Shown piece after piece: positions 16,196-24,057 of a stretch of 64,000 nucleotides of DNA. Source of the DNA: Bifidobacterium breve (GTDB taxonomy: Bacteria > Actinomycetota > Thermoleophilia > Solirubrobacterales > Solirubrobacteraceae). A program made the translations under genes and the position numbers. The stretch lies in assembly GCA_945878865.1 (NCBI GenBank), contig CAMCUD010000009.1, forward strand, positions 80,028 to 144,027, read 5' to 3'. The notes below the pieces were generated by a model. That model saw only the letters and a list, made by a program, of their open reading frames with translations, made no database searches and was not told where the DNA came from. Within the stretch, counting starts at the first letter, position 1. Each line of letters begins with the position of its first letter.

Positions 16196-17392
16196 GTGGG
16201 CATGCAATCGCACGAGATCGCGGCCAGCGGATCGCTCGCCGGGCGGGCGCTCGGCTCGTTCGGCACCGCGATTCGCGACACCCACCTCGCGATCTCGGGG
16301 CGGGTGTTCCGCTCGCTCGGCCCGTCGGCCGTCCCCGTCCAGCGCACCCACGACGCCATCTCGGCGCTTGCCTACGGCGGCGTTGCGCTCGGGCTGCGCC
16401 AGGCTCCGCGCGCGGCGGGGAACGCTGCCGCGCTGCGCGCCCGCGCCGACGCCCCGTCGCTGGCCGACACGGTCGGCGGCGCGTTCGCGCTCAGCGCGCT
16501 CAACGCCGCGGCGGGCGACCGGCTGGAGGTCGAGCACGACCCGCTCGCGGTACCGATGCAGCTGCGCGCCGGCGGTCATCCGGTCGACGCCGAGCCCGCG
16601 GCGCTCGCGCACGCGTACCCCGACGCGACCTCGCGGCTGGTCGTCTTCCTCCACGGGCTGGGCGGCAACGAGGACGTCTGGCGGCTCGACCCGTTCGCCC
16701 GCGACGTCCCCGGCCGGCTCGTCTACGGCGACGTGCTGGCCGCCGAGATCGGGGTCACGCCCGTCTACGTCCGGTACAACACCGGCCGCCGGATCTCCGA
16801 CAACGGCCGGGACCTCGCGTCGCTGCTCGACCACCTCGTCGCGGGGTGGCCCGTGGCTCTGGAGGAGATCGTCATCGTCGGCCACTCGATGGGCGGGCTC
16901 GTGGCGCGGTCGGCGCTGCACGTCGCCGGGCGCGGCGCGCATCCCTGGCTCGAGCTCGTGCGCACCGTGGTCTGCCTCGGCTCCCCGCACGGGGGCGCGC
17001 CGCTCGAGCGCGGGGCGAACCTCCTCGGGCGGGTGCTGCAGGCCGTTCCCGAGACACGGCCGTGGGGGGAGATGGTCGACGCGCGCAGCGCCGGCATCAA
17101 GGATCTGCGGCGCGGCACCGTGACCGACGACGAGGATCTGCCGCATGTCCCGCCGGGTGTCGTGGTGCACACGGTCAGCGCGTGCGTGACGGCCGATCGC
17201 GATCACCTCGTCGGCCGGGTCGTCGGCGACATCCTGGTCCAGGAGACCAGCGCTCGGGGGTCGAACGCCACGCATCCCCTGTGCGAGCACGAGCATCTCG
17301 ACTCGGCCAACCACTGGACGCTGCTGTCGCACCCGGACGTCGCGGCGGCCCTGATCCGCTGGATCGGGAACGAGAACGTTCCTGAACGTTGA
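16196..17392 (+). CDS. PGAP1/lipase-like alpha/beta hydrolase
   Basis: A 398-residue protein. The first 120 residues are Ala-rich and helical. The hydrolase part shows VVFLHGLGGNEDVW (about residues 148-161), nucleophile Ser in GHSMGGLVARSA (about 225) and LGSPHGG typical of PGAP1 and lipase-like esterases, with HWTLLSHP at the end supplying a likely His. No signal peptide is seen. GTG 16196 follows a TACACC box and may be leaderless; ATG 16202 is two codons inside. Confidence 0.75.
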   Translation: MGMQSHEIAASGSLAGRALGSFGTAIRDTHLAISGRVFRSLGPSAVPVQRTHDAISALAYGGVALGLRQAPRAAGNAAALRARADAPSLADTVGGAFALSALNAAAGDRLEVEHDPLAVPMQLRAGGHPVDAEPAALAHAYPDATSRLVVFLHGLGGNEDVWRLDPFARDVPGRLVYGDVLAAEIGVTPVYVRYNTGRRISDNGRDLASLLDHLVAGWPVALEEIVIVGHSMGGLVARSALHVAGRGAHPWLELVRTVVCLGSPHGGAPLERGANLLGRVLQAVPETRPWGEMVDARSAGIKDLRRGTVTDDEDLPHVPPGVVVHTVSACVTADRDHLVGRVVGDILVQETSARGSNATHPLCEHEHLDSANHWTLLSHPDVAAALIRWIGNENVPER

Positions 17393-17416
17393 GGAACGGC
17401 TACTCTTCCGGGCCCG

Positions 17417-19156
17417 ATGCTCCGGAAGATGGCCCTTGTCCTCCTCGGTCTCGCGTTGGCGCCCGCCGCCGCCTCGGCCGCCCCGATGCCGTTCGGGCAC
17501 GCCTGTGAGGTCAAGGGCGCGCACCGCCTGTGCGCGACCAAGGGGTTGAGCGATCGGGTCGCGTCGTGGGACGGGACACCGATTGACGTGGACGTCCGCC
17601 TGCCGCCCAAGGGCGAAGGCCCGTGGCCGACCGTCGTGTGGCTCCACGGCTTCGGTGACGGCAAGGAGGTCGTCGCCGGGCCGGCGAGCGCGTACGCCAA
17701 GGCCGGGTACGCGGCGGTGTCCCTGTCGGCCCGCGGCTTCAAGCGCTCCTGCGGTGACCTGTCGTCGCGCACGCCGGACTGCGCGCGTGCGTGGCTGCAC
17801 GTCGCCGACCAGCGCTACGAGGTCCGTGACATCCAGCACCTGCTCGGCCTGCTCGTCGACCAAGGCATCACGCAGCCGACGAAGATCGGCGCGACCGGGT
17901 CGTCGTACGCGGGCATCCAGGCGCTGCAACTGGCGTTCCTCAAGGACCGCATCCGTCTGCCCGACGGGACCTTCGCGCCGTGGCGGAGCCCGAACGGGAC
18001 GCCGATGCGGATGGCGGCGGCGGTTCCCCAGATCGCCTGGTCGGACGCGGTCGCGGCGGTGTTCCCCGGCGGGACGTTCACGGGCGCTGCGCAAGCGACG
18101 CCCGGCTACAGGCTCGCGTCGTTCTTCGACCTCATCGCCAACGGCGCGCAGTTCGTCAACCTCGTCGCGCCGCCCGGCGCCGACCCGTCCGTGGATCTCC
18201 AGCGCTGGCTCACGCTCGACCCCAAGGAGCTGGCCACGCCGTCCGGCCGCGCGGCGCTCGGCGAGCTGTACCGCTACCGCTCCGGATTGGCGATCCCGGG
18301 CACGCCGGTGCCGCTGCTGATGGTCCAGGGGTGGACCGACAACGCCATCCCGGTCGCGCACGCGCTCGCGGTCTACGACACGCTGCGCCGGCGCGATCCG
18401 CGCGCGCCGATCTGGCTGACGCTCGCGGACTTCGGCCACTGGCGCGCGTCGAACAAGCGGCGCACGGTCGACGCGATCGGCGTGCGCAACCTCGCCTTCT
18501 TCGATCACTGGCTGAAGGGGAAGGGCACGCTGCCGTCACCCGGCGAGGTGACGGTGTACCGGGAGAACTGCGCGAACAAGAAGAGCGACGGACCCGCGAT
18601 CAGCGCGCCCTCGTACGCTGCGCTGACGCGCTCGACGGTCTCCGTGCGGGCGCCCGGCGCCGCGGGGACGGTGCGGTCGGACGGAGGCCTCGCGGCGGTG
18701 GGGCGCGCGGTCGATCCGGTGACCGCGCAGGAGCACTGCGTCGCGATCCCGGTCCGCGCCGAGCCGGGCACCGCGACCGTCGATGTGCGGGTCGCGCGGC
18801 CGTTCACCTACCTCGGGCGGGGTGAGGTCGCCGCGCGGATCGTGGGGACCGGCGGTCCGCGGGGGCAGATCGCCGCGCGGCTGTGGCTTGTGAAGGGCCG
18901 CAAGCAGCAGCTGATCGACCGGGCGGTGACCGCGGTCGCGCTTCCGCGGAAGCGCACGATCCGTTTCCGGCTGAACGGCGACGCCATCGCGCTCAAGCGC
19001 GGCGCGCGTCTTCGCCTCCAGCTGCTCGGCCGCGACGAACCGACCTACGAGGCGTCGGCCGACCGCTTCTCGATCGTCATCTCCGACGTGCGCCTGACGC
19101 TGCCGGTCCGCGAGCGCGGTGCCGCGGGCGCGCTGGTCGTCACACCGCGCGGGTGA
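17417..19156 (+). CDS. Secreted CocE/NonD (S15 peptidase-like) hydrolase, copy 1
   Basis: A 579-residue exported hydrolase. The signal peptide covers about residues 1-22 (AAASAAP cleavage region). The S15 family core follows: VVWLHGFGDGK, nucleophile Ser in GATGSSYAG (about 160), Asp in QGWTDNAIP and His in FGHWRAS. A beta-rich C-terminal domain (about 430-579) resembles the jelly-roll of X-Pro peptidases and cocaine esterase. A TACTCT box lies 8 bases before the ATG, so the start may be leaderless. Its 3' end overlaps the convergent SDR gene by 17 bases. A second member of this family is at 38093-39688. Confidence 0.82.
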   Translation: MLRKMALVLLGLALAPAAASAAPMPFGHACEVKGAHRLCATKGLSDRVASWDGTPIDVDVRLPPKGEGPWPTVVWLHGFGDGKEVVAGPASAYAKAGYAAVSLSARGFKRSCGDLSSRTPDCARAWLHVADQRYEVRDIQHLLGLLVDQGITQPTKIGATGSSYAGIQALQLAFLKDRIRLPDGTFAPWRSPNGTPMRMAAAVPQIAWSDAVAAVFPGGTFTGAAQATPGYRLASFFDLIANGAQFVNLVAPPGADPSVDLQRWLTLDPKELATPSGRAALGELYRYRSGLAIPGTPVPLLMVQGWTDNAIPVAHALAVYDTLRRRDPRAPIWLTLADFGHWRASNKRRTVDAIGVRNLAFFDHWLKGKGTLPSPGEVTVYRENCANKKSDGPAISAPSYAALTRSTVSVRAPGAAGTVRSDGGLAAVGRAVDPVTAQEHCVAIPVRAEPGTATVDVRVARPFTYLGRGEVAARIVGTGGPRGQIAARLWLVKGRKQQLIDRAVTAVALPRKRTIRFRLNGDAIALKRGARLRLQLLGRDEPTYEASADRFSIVISDVRLTLPVRERGAAGALVVTPRG

Positions 19157-19892
19157 GCCCGCCGTCGACGACGAGCGCCTGGCCCGTGACGTATCCGGCG
19201 CGAGCGCTGAGGAGGAACGCCGCGGCGGCGGCCATCTCCTCGGGCTCGCCCAGTCGCTTGGCCGGCACCTCGCTGGCGGCGACCTGCTCGGCCGCCTCGC
19301 GTGAGCCGTACAGGTTGAACAGGCGGGGCGTGGCGATCCGCCCGGGCAGCAGGCTGTTCAGCGTGATGCCCTGGTCGGCGACCTGCCGCGCCACCGTCTT
19401 GAACGCGGCCATCGTCGCGGCGCGGTGCGTGTTGGAGAGCATGAGGTTCGGGATCGGCTCGCGCGGCCCGGTCGAGACGATGTTCAGGATGCGCCCGAAT
19501 CCCTGGGCGCGCATCGCCGGAATCGCGGCCTGCACGAGCGCCATCGGCCCGAGCACGAGCTCGTGGTATGCGGCCTCCCACTGGTCCTTGGTGAAGGCGA
19601 GGGCGTCGGGGTTGCCGGGCGGGCCGCCGGTGTTCGTCACGAGCAGCGTGACGGGGGCGCTCAGCGCGTCGGCGACCGCCTCGAGGAGCGCGGGCGCGCC
19701 GTCGGCATCGGCGGTGTCGTGCACGAAGCCCGCGACGCCCAGCTCGGCCGCGGTCGCGTCCGCGCGCTCCCGCGAACGCGACGTGATCGCCACGCGCGCG
19801 CCCTCCGCGATGAGCTCTGCCGCGATCGCCTTGCCGATGCCCTGGGTGGCGCCGCAGACCAGGGCGGCGCGGCCGGTGATGCCGAGGTCCAT
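19140..19892 (-). CDS. SDR-family oxidoreductase with altered catalytic motif
   Basis: A 250-residue Rossmann protein with the cofactor loop GATQGIGKAI, an NTGGPPG in place of NNAG, and a C-terminal VVDGG. At the position of the catalytic Tyr-x3-Lys it reads Ser-Asn-Thr-His-Arg. An SDR subgroup with this change, often annotated as 3-oxoacyl reductase-like, is known; its chemistry is not well established. It is more likely a specialised dehydrogenase than FabG. It is convergent with the S15 hydrolase. Confidence 0.8.
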   Translation of the reverse strand: MDLGITGRAALVCGATQGIGKAIAAELIAEGARVAITSRSRERADATAAELGVAGFVHDTADADGAPALLEAVADALSAPVTLLVTNTGGPPGNPDALAFTKDQWEAAYHELVLGPMALVQAAIPAMRAQGFGRILNIVSTGPREPIPNLMLSNTHRAATMAAFKTVARQVADQGITLNSLLPGRIATPRLFNLYGSREAAEQVAASEVPAKRLGEPEEMAAAAAFLLSARAGYVTGQALVVDGGLTRAV

Positions 19893-19941
19893 GGGGGAGA
19901 CCCTAATGTGACGGCCGGGCCGCGCCCTGCGCGCGGCGCAC

Positions 19942-20015
19942 GGGCGGTTAGCTCAGCTGGTCAGAGCGCGCGCCTTACAAGCGCGAGGTCCCCGGTTCGA
20001 TCCCGGGACCGCCCA
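19942..20015 (+). tRNA. tRNA-Val (anticodon UAC)
   Basis: A 74-nt cloverleaf: acceptor GGGCGGT/ACCGCCC plus A, anticodon stem CGCGC/GCGCG around CTTACAA with anticodon TAC, and T arm CCCGG-TTCGATC-CCGGG. CCA is not encoded. It is divergent from the SDR gene start at 19892, with about 50 bp between. Confidence 0.95.
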
Positions 20016-20042
20016 TCCGATCCGCGGTCGTGGCGAGCGATC

Positions 20043-20081
20043 GCCTGACGTTCTGCTCGTATGTGGGGCCGTTCGTCAGTC
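20043..20081 (+). repeat. 39-bp hairpin repeat, copy A
   Basis: Arms GCCTGACG and CGTCAGTC bracket a 23-base interior; 7 of 8 arm positions pair. The left half (GATCGCC-TGACGTT-TGC) and the right end (TTCGTCAGTC) match copy B at 20411-20449, and the left half matches copy C (35602-35640, inverted). All three are 39 bases long. The right arm includes the stop codon of the small membrane-protein gene. Confidence 0.6.
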
Positions 20082-20342
20082 GCCGCGCGCCTCGACCTTC
20101 GGCGCAAAGCGGTCCCGCGCTCGGGCGAGCTTCTCATCGTCGTACATCCTCCTCGCCCACCACGACGAGGGCTCGGCGAGACGCAGCGCCGTGATCCACC
20201 ACACGAATCCGCTCAGGAGCAGGCCGACGGCGAAAAGGACGTAACGGCCCTTGAGCAGCGTCACGCCGCCGGGCACGACGACGGCCAGGATCATGGCGAT
20301 GGAGACGAGGAGCTCGACGGGTGCCATTCGCGCGATCATCAC
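20076..20342 (-). CDS. Small membrane protein of unknown function
   Basis: An 88-residue protein with two predicted membrane segments (about residues 8-27 and 33-53) and a charged C-terminal tail that would be cytoplasmic. No family is recognised. It may start at ATG 20342, 20339 or 20327; the last gives the usual short lead before the first membrane helix. It is bracketed by two copies of a 39-bp hairpin repeat. Confidence 0.6.
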   Translation of the reverse strand: MMIARMAPVELLVSIAMILAVVVPGGVTLLKGRYVLFAVGLLLSGFVWWITALRLAEPSSWWARRMYDDEKLARARDRFAPKVEARGD

Positions 20343-20410
20343 CCATCGCTCGGAGCTTCACGCACGTTGCGTCTCAAGCCGTAGACGCGAGCCACCGCCG
20401 CGGAGTGATC

Positions 20411-20449
20411 GCCTTACGTTGTGCACGCATACGGGGTGGTTCGTCAGTC
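20411..20449 (+). repeat. 39-bp hairpin repeat, copy B
   Basis: Arms GCCTTACG and CGTCAGTC, 6 of 8 positions pairing, with interior TTGTGCACGCATACGGGG. The same length and orientation as copy A, 368 bases away. It overlaps the last codon of the tyrosine phosphatase gene. Confidence 0.6.
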
Positions 20450-21254
20450 ACGACGCGACGAGCGCCGCCCGCACCCGCGCCTGCGCGGCTGCGTCGATCC
20501 CCAGCCCGTCGCGGAAGTAGTCCGCGATCGACCCGAACTCCCGCCGCACCGTCGCCATCGCGAGCTCCAGGTACTCCGGCTCCACGCGGAACACCGGCAT
20601 GATGAGGTCCGGGTCGCCGCCTCGCTCGGAGAACGCGTCGAACAGTGGTGCGAGCGCCGGCAGCAGGTCGCGGTTCGACGTCACGTAGTCGGCCATGACG
20701 TCGTCCTCGGACACGCCGGCGAGCAGCAACGCCGAGGCGACCGCCCAGCCCGTCCGGTCCTTCCCGGCGGTGCAGTGCACGAGCGCCGGGTGGGCGCCGT
20801 CGGCGAGGTGCTCGAAGAACACGCGGTAGCCGTCGCGCGCGCTCGGCAGCAGGACGAGGTCCCTGTAGGCCTCGCGCAGCGCCTGCTCGGCCCGACCCGA
20901 GCCGAAGAGGTCCGGCGCCGTCGTGGGGTCGGCGAACACGCTCTGCAGCCGCGCGGGCGCCGCGGCGCGGTGGTCGCCGAGGATGTCGAGCTCGACAAGC
21001 GCGGCACCGTCAGGCACCCGGTCCGGAGCCATCGCCCGCTCGGCGTCCGTCCGCAGGTCGAACACGGTGCGCACGCCGAGCGCCGCAAACGCCACGGCGT
21101 CCTCGTCGGTCATACGCGCCAGGCCCGCCGAGCGGTACAGCACGCCGGTGCGCACCGTGCCGTCGCCGGCGGTCGCGTAGCCGCCGACGTCGCGGAGGTT
21201 CGGCAGCGACGGGATGTCGATCCGCTCGCCGGGGCTCGGTGCGCTCGTCGTCAT
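20448..21254 (-). CDS. Tyrosine-specific protein phosphatase (MptpB/DUF-type CX5R)
   Basis: A 268-residue phosphatase with P-loop HCTAGKDRTG (about residues 162-171), the Cys-x5-Arg signature with the Lys and Asp seen in the MptpB-like group that can also act on phosphoinositides. NLRDVGGYAT near the N-terminus is typical of this family. The ATG at 21254 is chosen; upstream codons to 21332 look non-coding. A carotenoid oxygenase gene lies 20 bases upstream on the same strand, so they may be co-transcribed. Confidence 0.85.
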   Translation of the reverse strand: MTTSAPSPGERIDIPSLPNLRDVGGYATAGDGTVRTGVLYRSAGLARMTDEDAVAFAALGVRTVFDLRTDAERAMAPDRVPDGAALVELDILGDHRAAAPARLQSVFADPTTAPDLFGSGRAEQALREAYRDLVLLPSARDGYRVFFEHLADGAHPALVHCTAGKDRTGWAVASALLLAGVSEDDVMADYVTSNRDLLPALAPLFDAFSERGGDPDLIMPVFRVEPEYLELAMATVRREFGSIADYFRDGLGIDAAAQARVRAALVAS

Positions 21255-21274
21255 CGCGGCGCACCATACCCACG

Positions 21275-22720
21275 TCAGTCCGTGCTGAAGAAGCTCCCGT
21301 GGAAGCTCAGCGGCACGGCCTGCGGCGCCCACGCCCGTCCGATCTCCTCGAACGTCCGCCCGTCGAGCACCAGCAGATACGACCGGTCGCTCGTGGTGTC
21401 CAGGACGACGGAGAGCACCACGCCGTCGCCCTCCTCCCGCGCATCTGGCGCCGAGGCGAACACGGGCTCGCCGGGGATCTGCCCGGCCGCCTGCCAGCGC
21501 GCCGCCTCGCCGCGTTCGAGGTCGATCCGCAGCAGCGACGGGTCGGCGCCGGGGCCGTCGGGCAGGAAGCCCGTCGCGAATGTGTAGCGGTAAGGCCGGC
21601 CCGCCGCCTGCGCGTCGTCGATGCGCGGCAGCTCGAAGGACTCGCCGCCGTAGAGGGTCTCGTCGGCGACGACCTTGCCGCCGGGGGCCAGACGCAGCCG
21701 GCGCACCCGATTCTGCGGGCGGATCCGCGTGTCATCGTCGAGGTGGTCGAGGTAGAGCTCGTCGATGATCGTGGGGTCGTCGAACACGACCATGTCGACG
21801 ACCGTCTCGTCGCCGTCCTCGAACGTGTTGACGTGGTGGAAGCAGAACGCCGCGTCGGTCTCCCATACGCCGCGGTGCTCACCCGTCGCCCGGTCGAACA
21901 GGTGCAGGCGGCTGCCCAGCTCCGGCTTCCAGCGGTAGTTCTGGATGAACGGCGCGCGCGCCCGCGCGAGGTCGAGCGGGTTGACGACGAGCGCGTTCTC
22001 GTGCAGCACGACGTGACGGTCCGTCAGCCCGAAGCTGTGCATGTACGACGGCTCGCGGACACCGAGCTTGGCGAGGCGTCGGTTGCTGTCAGCGCGGGTG
22101 GCGTGGACCTCGTACTGCGACCGCGGGCCGAACCGCGTCATGTAGTGCACGAGCTCGCCCGTCGCCGCGTCGGGAAGCGGATGGGCCGTCGTGTGGGCGA
22201 CCTTGCCCGGGCTGGGCGGCAGCGCGTGGCTGACGCCGAGCGTCTCGAGGGTCTCGGGGTCGAACGCGATCGGCATCGGGAGCTCGGTGAGGGCGAGGAA
22301 CTCGTCGCCCAGTCGCGCGATGTTGACGTTCGCGTTGTCGCTCAGCGCCGGCTTGAACAGCTGCATGAACCGCTGGAAGCGGCTGCGGCACGGGTCCACG
22401 GCAAAGCCTGCGAGCGTCACGCGGTCTTCCGCCGCACGCGAGCGGCGATCGGCGGTGTCGAGCATCCGGGCGGTGTACGTCACGCCACCGTCGCCGACCG
22501 TGAACGCATGCAGCATCGCCAGGCCGTCGAAGAGGTGCGGGACGCGGCCGGCGCCGACATCGAAGCGCGTGACGCTGTTGCGCAGCAGCGTGCCGGTCAG
22601 CCACGGCGGCATCGCGCCCTCGACCTGGCACGCGGTGCGCGGCGTGTCGGCGGTGCGGACGTCGTAGATGGAGCGCAGCCGACCCTCGCGGGCCAGGCTG
22701 TCGGTGGTGGTCGGCGGCAC
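21275..22720 (-). CDS. Carotenoid cleavage oxygenase family protein
   Basis: A 481-residue iron(II) dioxygenase of the RPE65/carotenoid oxygenase family, which splits polyene or stilbene-type double bonds. The four iron-binding His are placed as in the family: AHTTAHP, YMHSFGLTD, FCFHHVNTFED and the C-terminal LSFHGSFF. NSVTRFD and the early glycine-rich strand also fit. The GTG at 22720 has GAGG about 9 bases upstream and is preferred over the frame opening at 22822. Its substrate might be a carotenoid, apocarotenoid or lignostilbene. Confidence 0.88.
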   Translation of the reverse strand: MPPTTTDSLAREGRLRSIYDVRTADTPRTACQVEGAMPPWLTGTLLRNSVTRFDVGAGRVPHLFDGLAMLHAFTVGDGGVTYTARMLDTADRRSRAAEDRVTLAGFAVDPCRSRFQRFMQLFKPALSDNANVNIARLGDEFLALTELPMPIAFDPETLETLGVSHALPPSPGKVAHTTAHPLPDAATGELVHYMTRFGPRSQYEVHATRADSNRRLAKLGVREPSYMHSFGLTDRHVVLHENALVVNPLDLARARAPFIQNYRWKPELGSRLHLFDRATGEHRGVWETDAAFCFHHVNTFEDGDETVVDMVVFDDPTIIDELYLDHLDDDTRIRPQNRVRRLRLAPGGKVVADETLYGGESFELPRIDDAQAAGRPYRYTFATGFLPDGPGADPSLLRIDLERGEAARWQAAGQIPGEPVFASAPDAREEGDGVVLSVVLDTTSDRSYLLVLDGRTFEEIGRAWAPQAVPLSFHGSFFSTD

Positions 22721-22881
22721 AGCGGGACCTCGCTTTCCCAACGGACGAGCGAACGTTCTGACCGTACCGTCGCGGGCGCCACGGCGCGCCACTGCCGGGT
22801 CGCGCGGTCCCACGGACCGCAATCCGGGGTTATTCCGGTGGCCGGAACACCCTCCCGGCCGTATGGTGGCAGAAGATAGAC

Positions 22882-24057
22882 ATGCTGCCTCATGCCCGCC
22901 TGCATCACCGACGGCTGCTTCCCGCCGTCACGACCGCCCTCGCGCTCGCCGTGACGGCCGCGCCCGCCGGCGCCGCGGAGATCACCTCTCCCGGCCCGCT
23001 GTCGAGCGTCGTCGTCTCCAACGACCTCGGCTGCCAGGTCGCCCACACCGGTGACGCCGCGCTGGAGCTGTTTCCCTCCGGCGCGAAGCCGGGGGACTGC
23101 GGCACGTTCATCGTCGTTGGCTCCGACCTCTACGCGCCCGCTGCGCCCGCCGGCTCGGCGGCGTCGGGTCTCGGGTCGCGCACGCCGTTCACCGGCGTGA
23201 GCCAGACGGGCGTCGAGGGCGCGGGATCCACGGCCTCGCCGTTCAAGGTCACGAGCGTCGCGACCGCCGGGGCAACCGGCCTGAAGGTGACCGAGGTGGA
23301 CCAGTACATCGTGGGTCAGGAGTCCTACCGCACGGACGTCACCCTGCAGAACACGGGCGGCGGTGCGCTCTCCGGCGTCGTCTATCGCGCGGGCGACTGC
23401 TACCTGCAGAGCTCCGACACGGGGTTCGGGTTCTCCGAGGCCAACGGCGCGGTCGGCTGCTCGCTGAACGCGAACAACAGCCCGCCGAGCCGGATCGAGG
23501 AGTGGTACCCGATCACCGGCGGCAACCAGTTCATGGAGGCGAAGTTCTCCGAGGTCTGGTCGCACATCGGCACCCATGCCCCGTTCCCGAACACGACGCG
23601 GGCGGGCGAGAGCATCGACAACGGCGCGGGCATCAGCTGGACGTACAGCCTGCCGCCCGGCCAGAGCGCGACGTTCTCGCACTACACGACGTTCTCGCCC
23701 ACGGGCGTGACCGGGCCGCCCCCGCCGGTGAGCAGCAGTACGCCGTCGAGCGCGTTCGGCCCGAACGGCGTCGTCGATACGCCGAGCAACCGGCGCTGCA
23801 TCAGCCACCGCTGGTTCCGCATCAAGGTGCGCAAGAAGTACTGGCCGGTGACGGTCGGTGTGACTGTGCGGATGCCGAAGACGACGAAGATCCTCAAGCG
23901 CCCGCCGTGGGGGACCCTCGTCGACCTGCGCGGTCTGCCGAAGGGCACGTTCACGGTGAAGATCACGGCGCTGACCGTGACCGGGGACGTCATCCGCGGC
24001 AGCCGGAAATACCGGACGTGCCGCGGCAAGCTCACGGGCGGGAAGCCGAAGCTCTGA
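22882..24057 (+). CDS. Secreted protein of unknown function
   Basis: A 391-residue exported protein. The signal peptide spans about residues 1-31 (ending APAGAAE). The next 250 residues are beta-rich with several Cys (LGCQVAH, GDCGTF, GDCYLQS, VGCSLN) that may form disulphides. After a Pro/Ser linker (about 280-300) a basic C-terminal module of about 90 residues follows (KTTKILKRPPWGTLVDLRGL region) of a kind seen as an Ig-like tail on other exported actinobacterial proteins. Its stop overlaps the convergent acetoacetyl-CoA synthetase gene by 26 bases. Confidence 0.65.
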   Translation: MLPHARLHHRRLLPAVTTALALAVTAAPAGAAEITSPGPLSSVVVSNDLGCQVAHTGDAALELFPSGAKPGDCGTFIVVGSDLYAPAAPAGSAASGLGSRTPFTGVSQTGVEGAGSTASPFKVTSVATAGATGLKVTEVDQYIVGQESYRTDVTLQNTGGGALSGVVYRAGDCYLQSSDTGFGFSEANGAVGCSLNANNSPPSRIEEWYPITGGNQFMEAKFSEVWSHIGTHAPFPNTTRAGESIDNGAGISWTYSLPPGQSATFSHYTTFSPTGVTGPPPPVSSSTPSSAFGPNGVVDTPSNRRCISHRWFRIKVRKKYWPVTVGVTVRMPKTTKILKRPPWGTLVDLRGLPKGTFTVKITALTVTGDVIRGSRKYRTCRGKLTGGKPKL

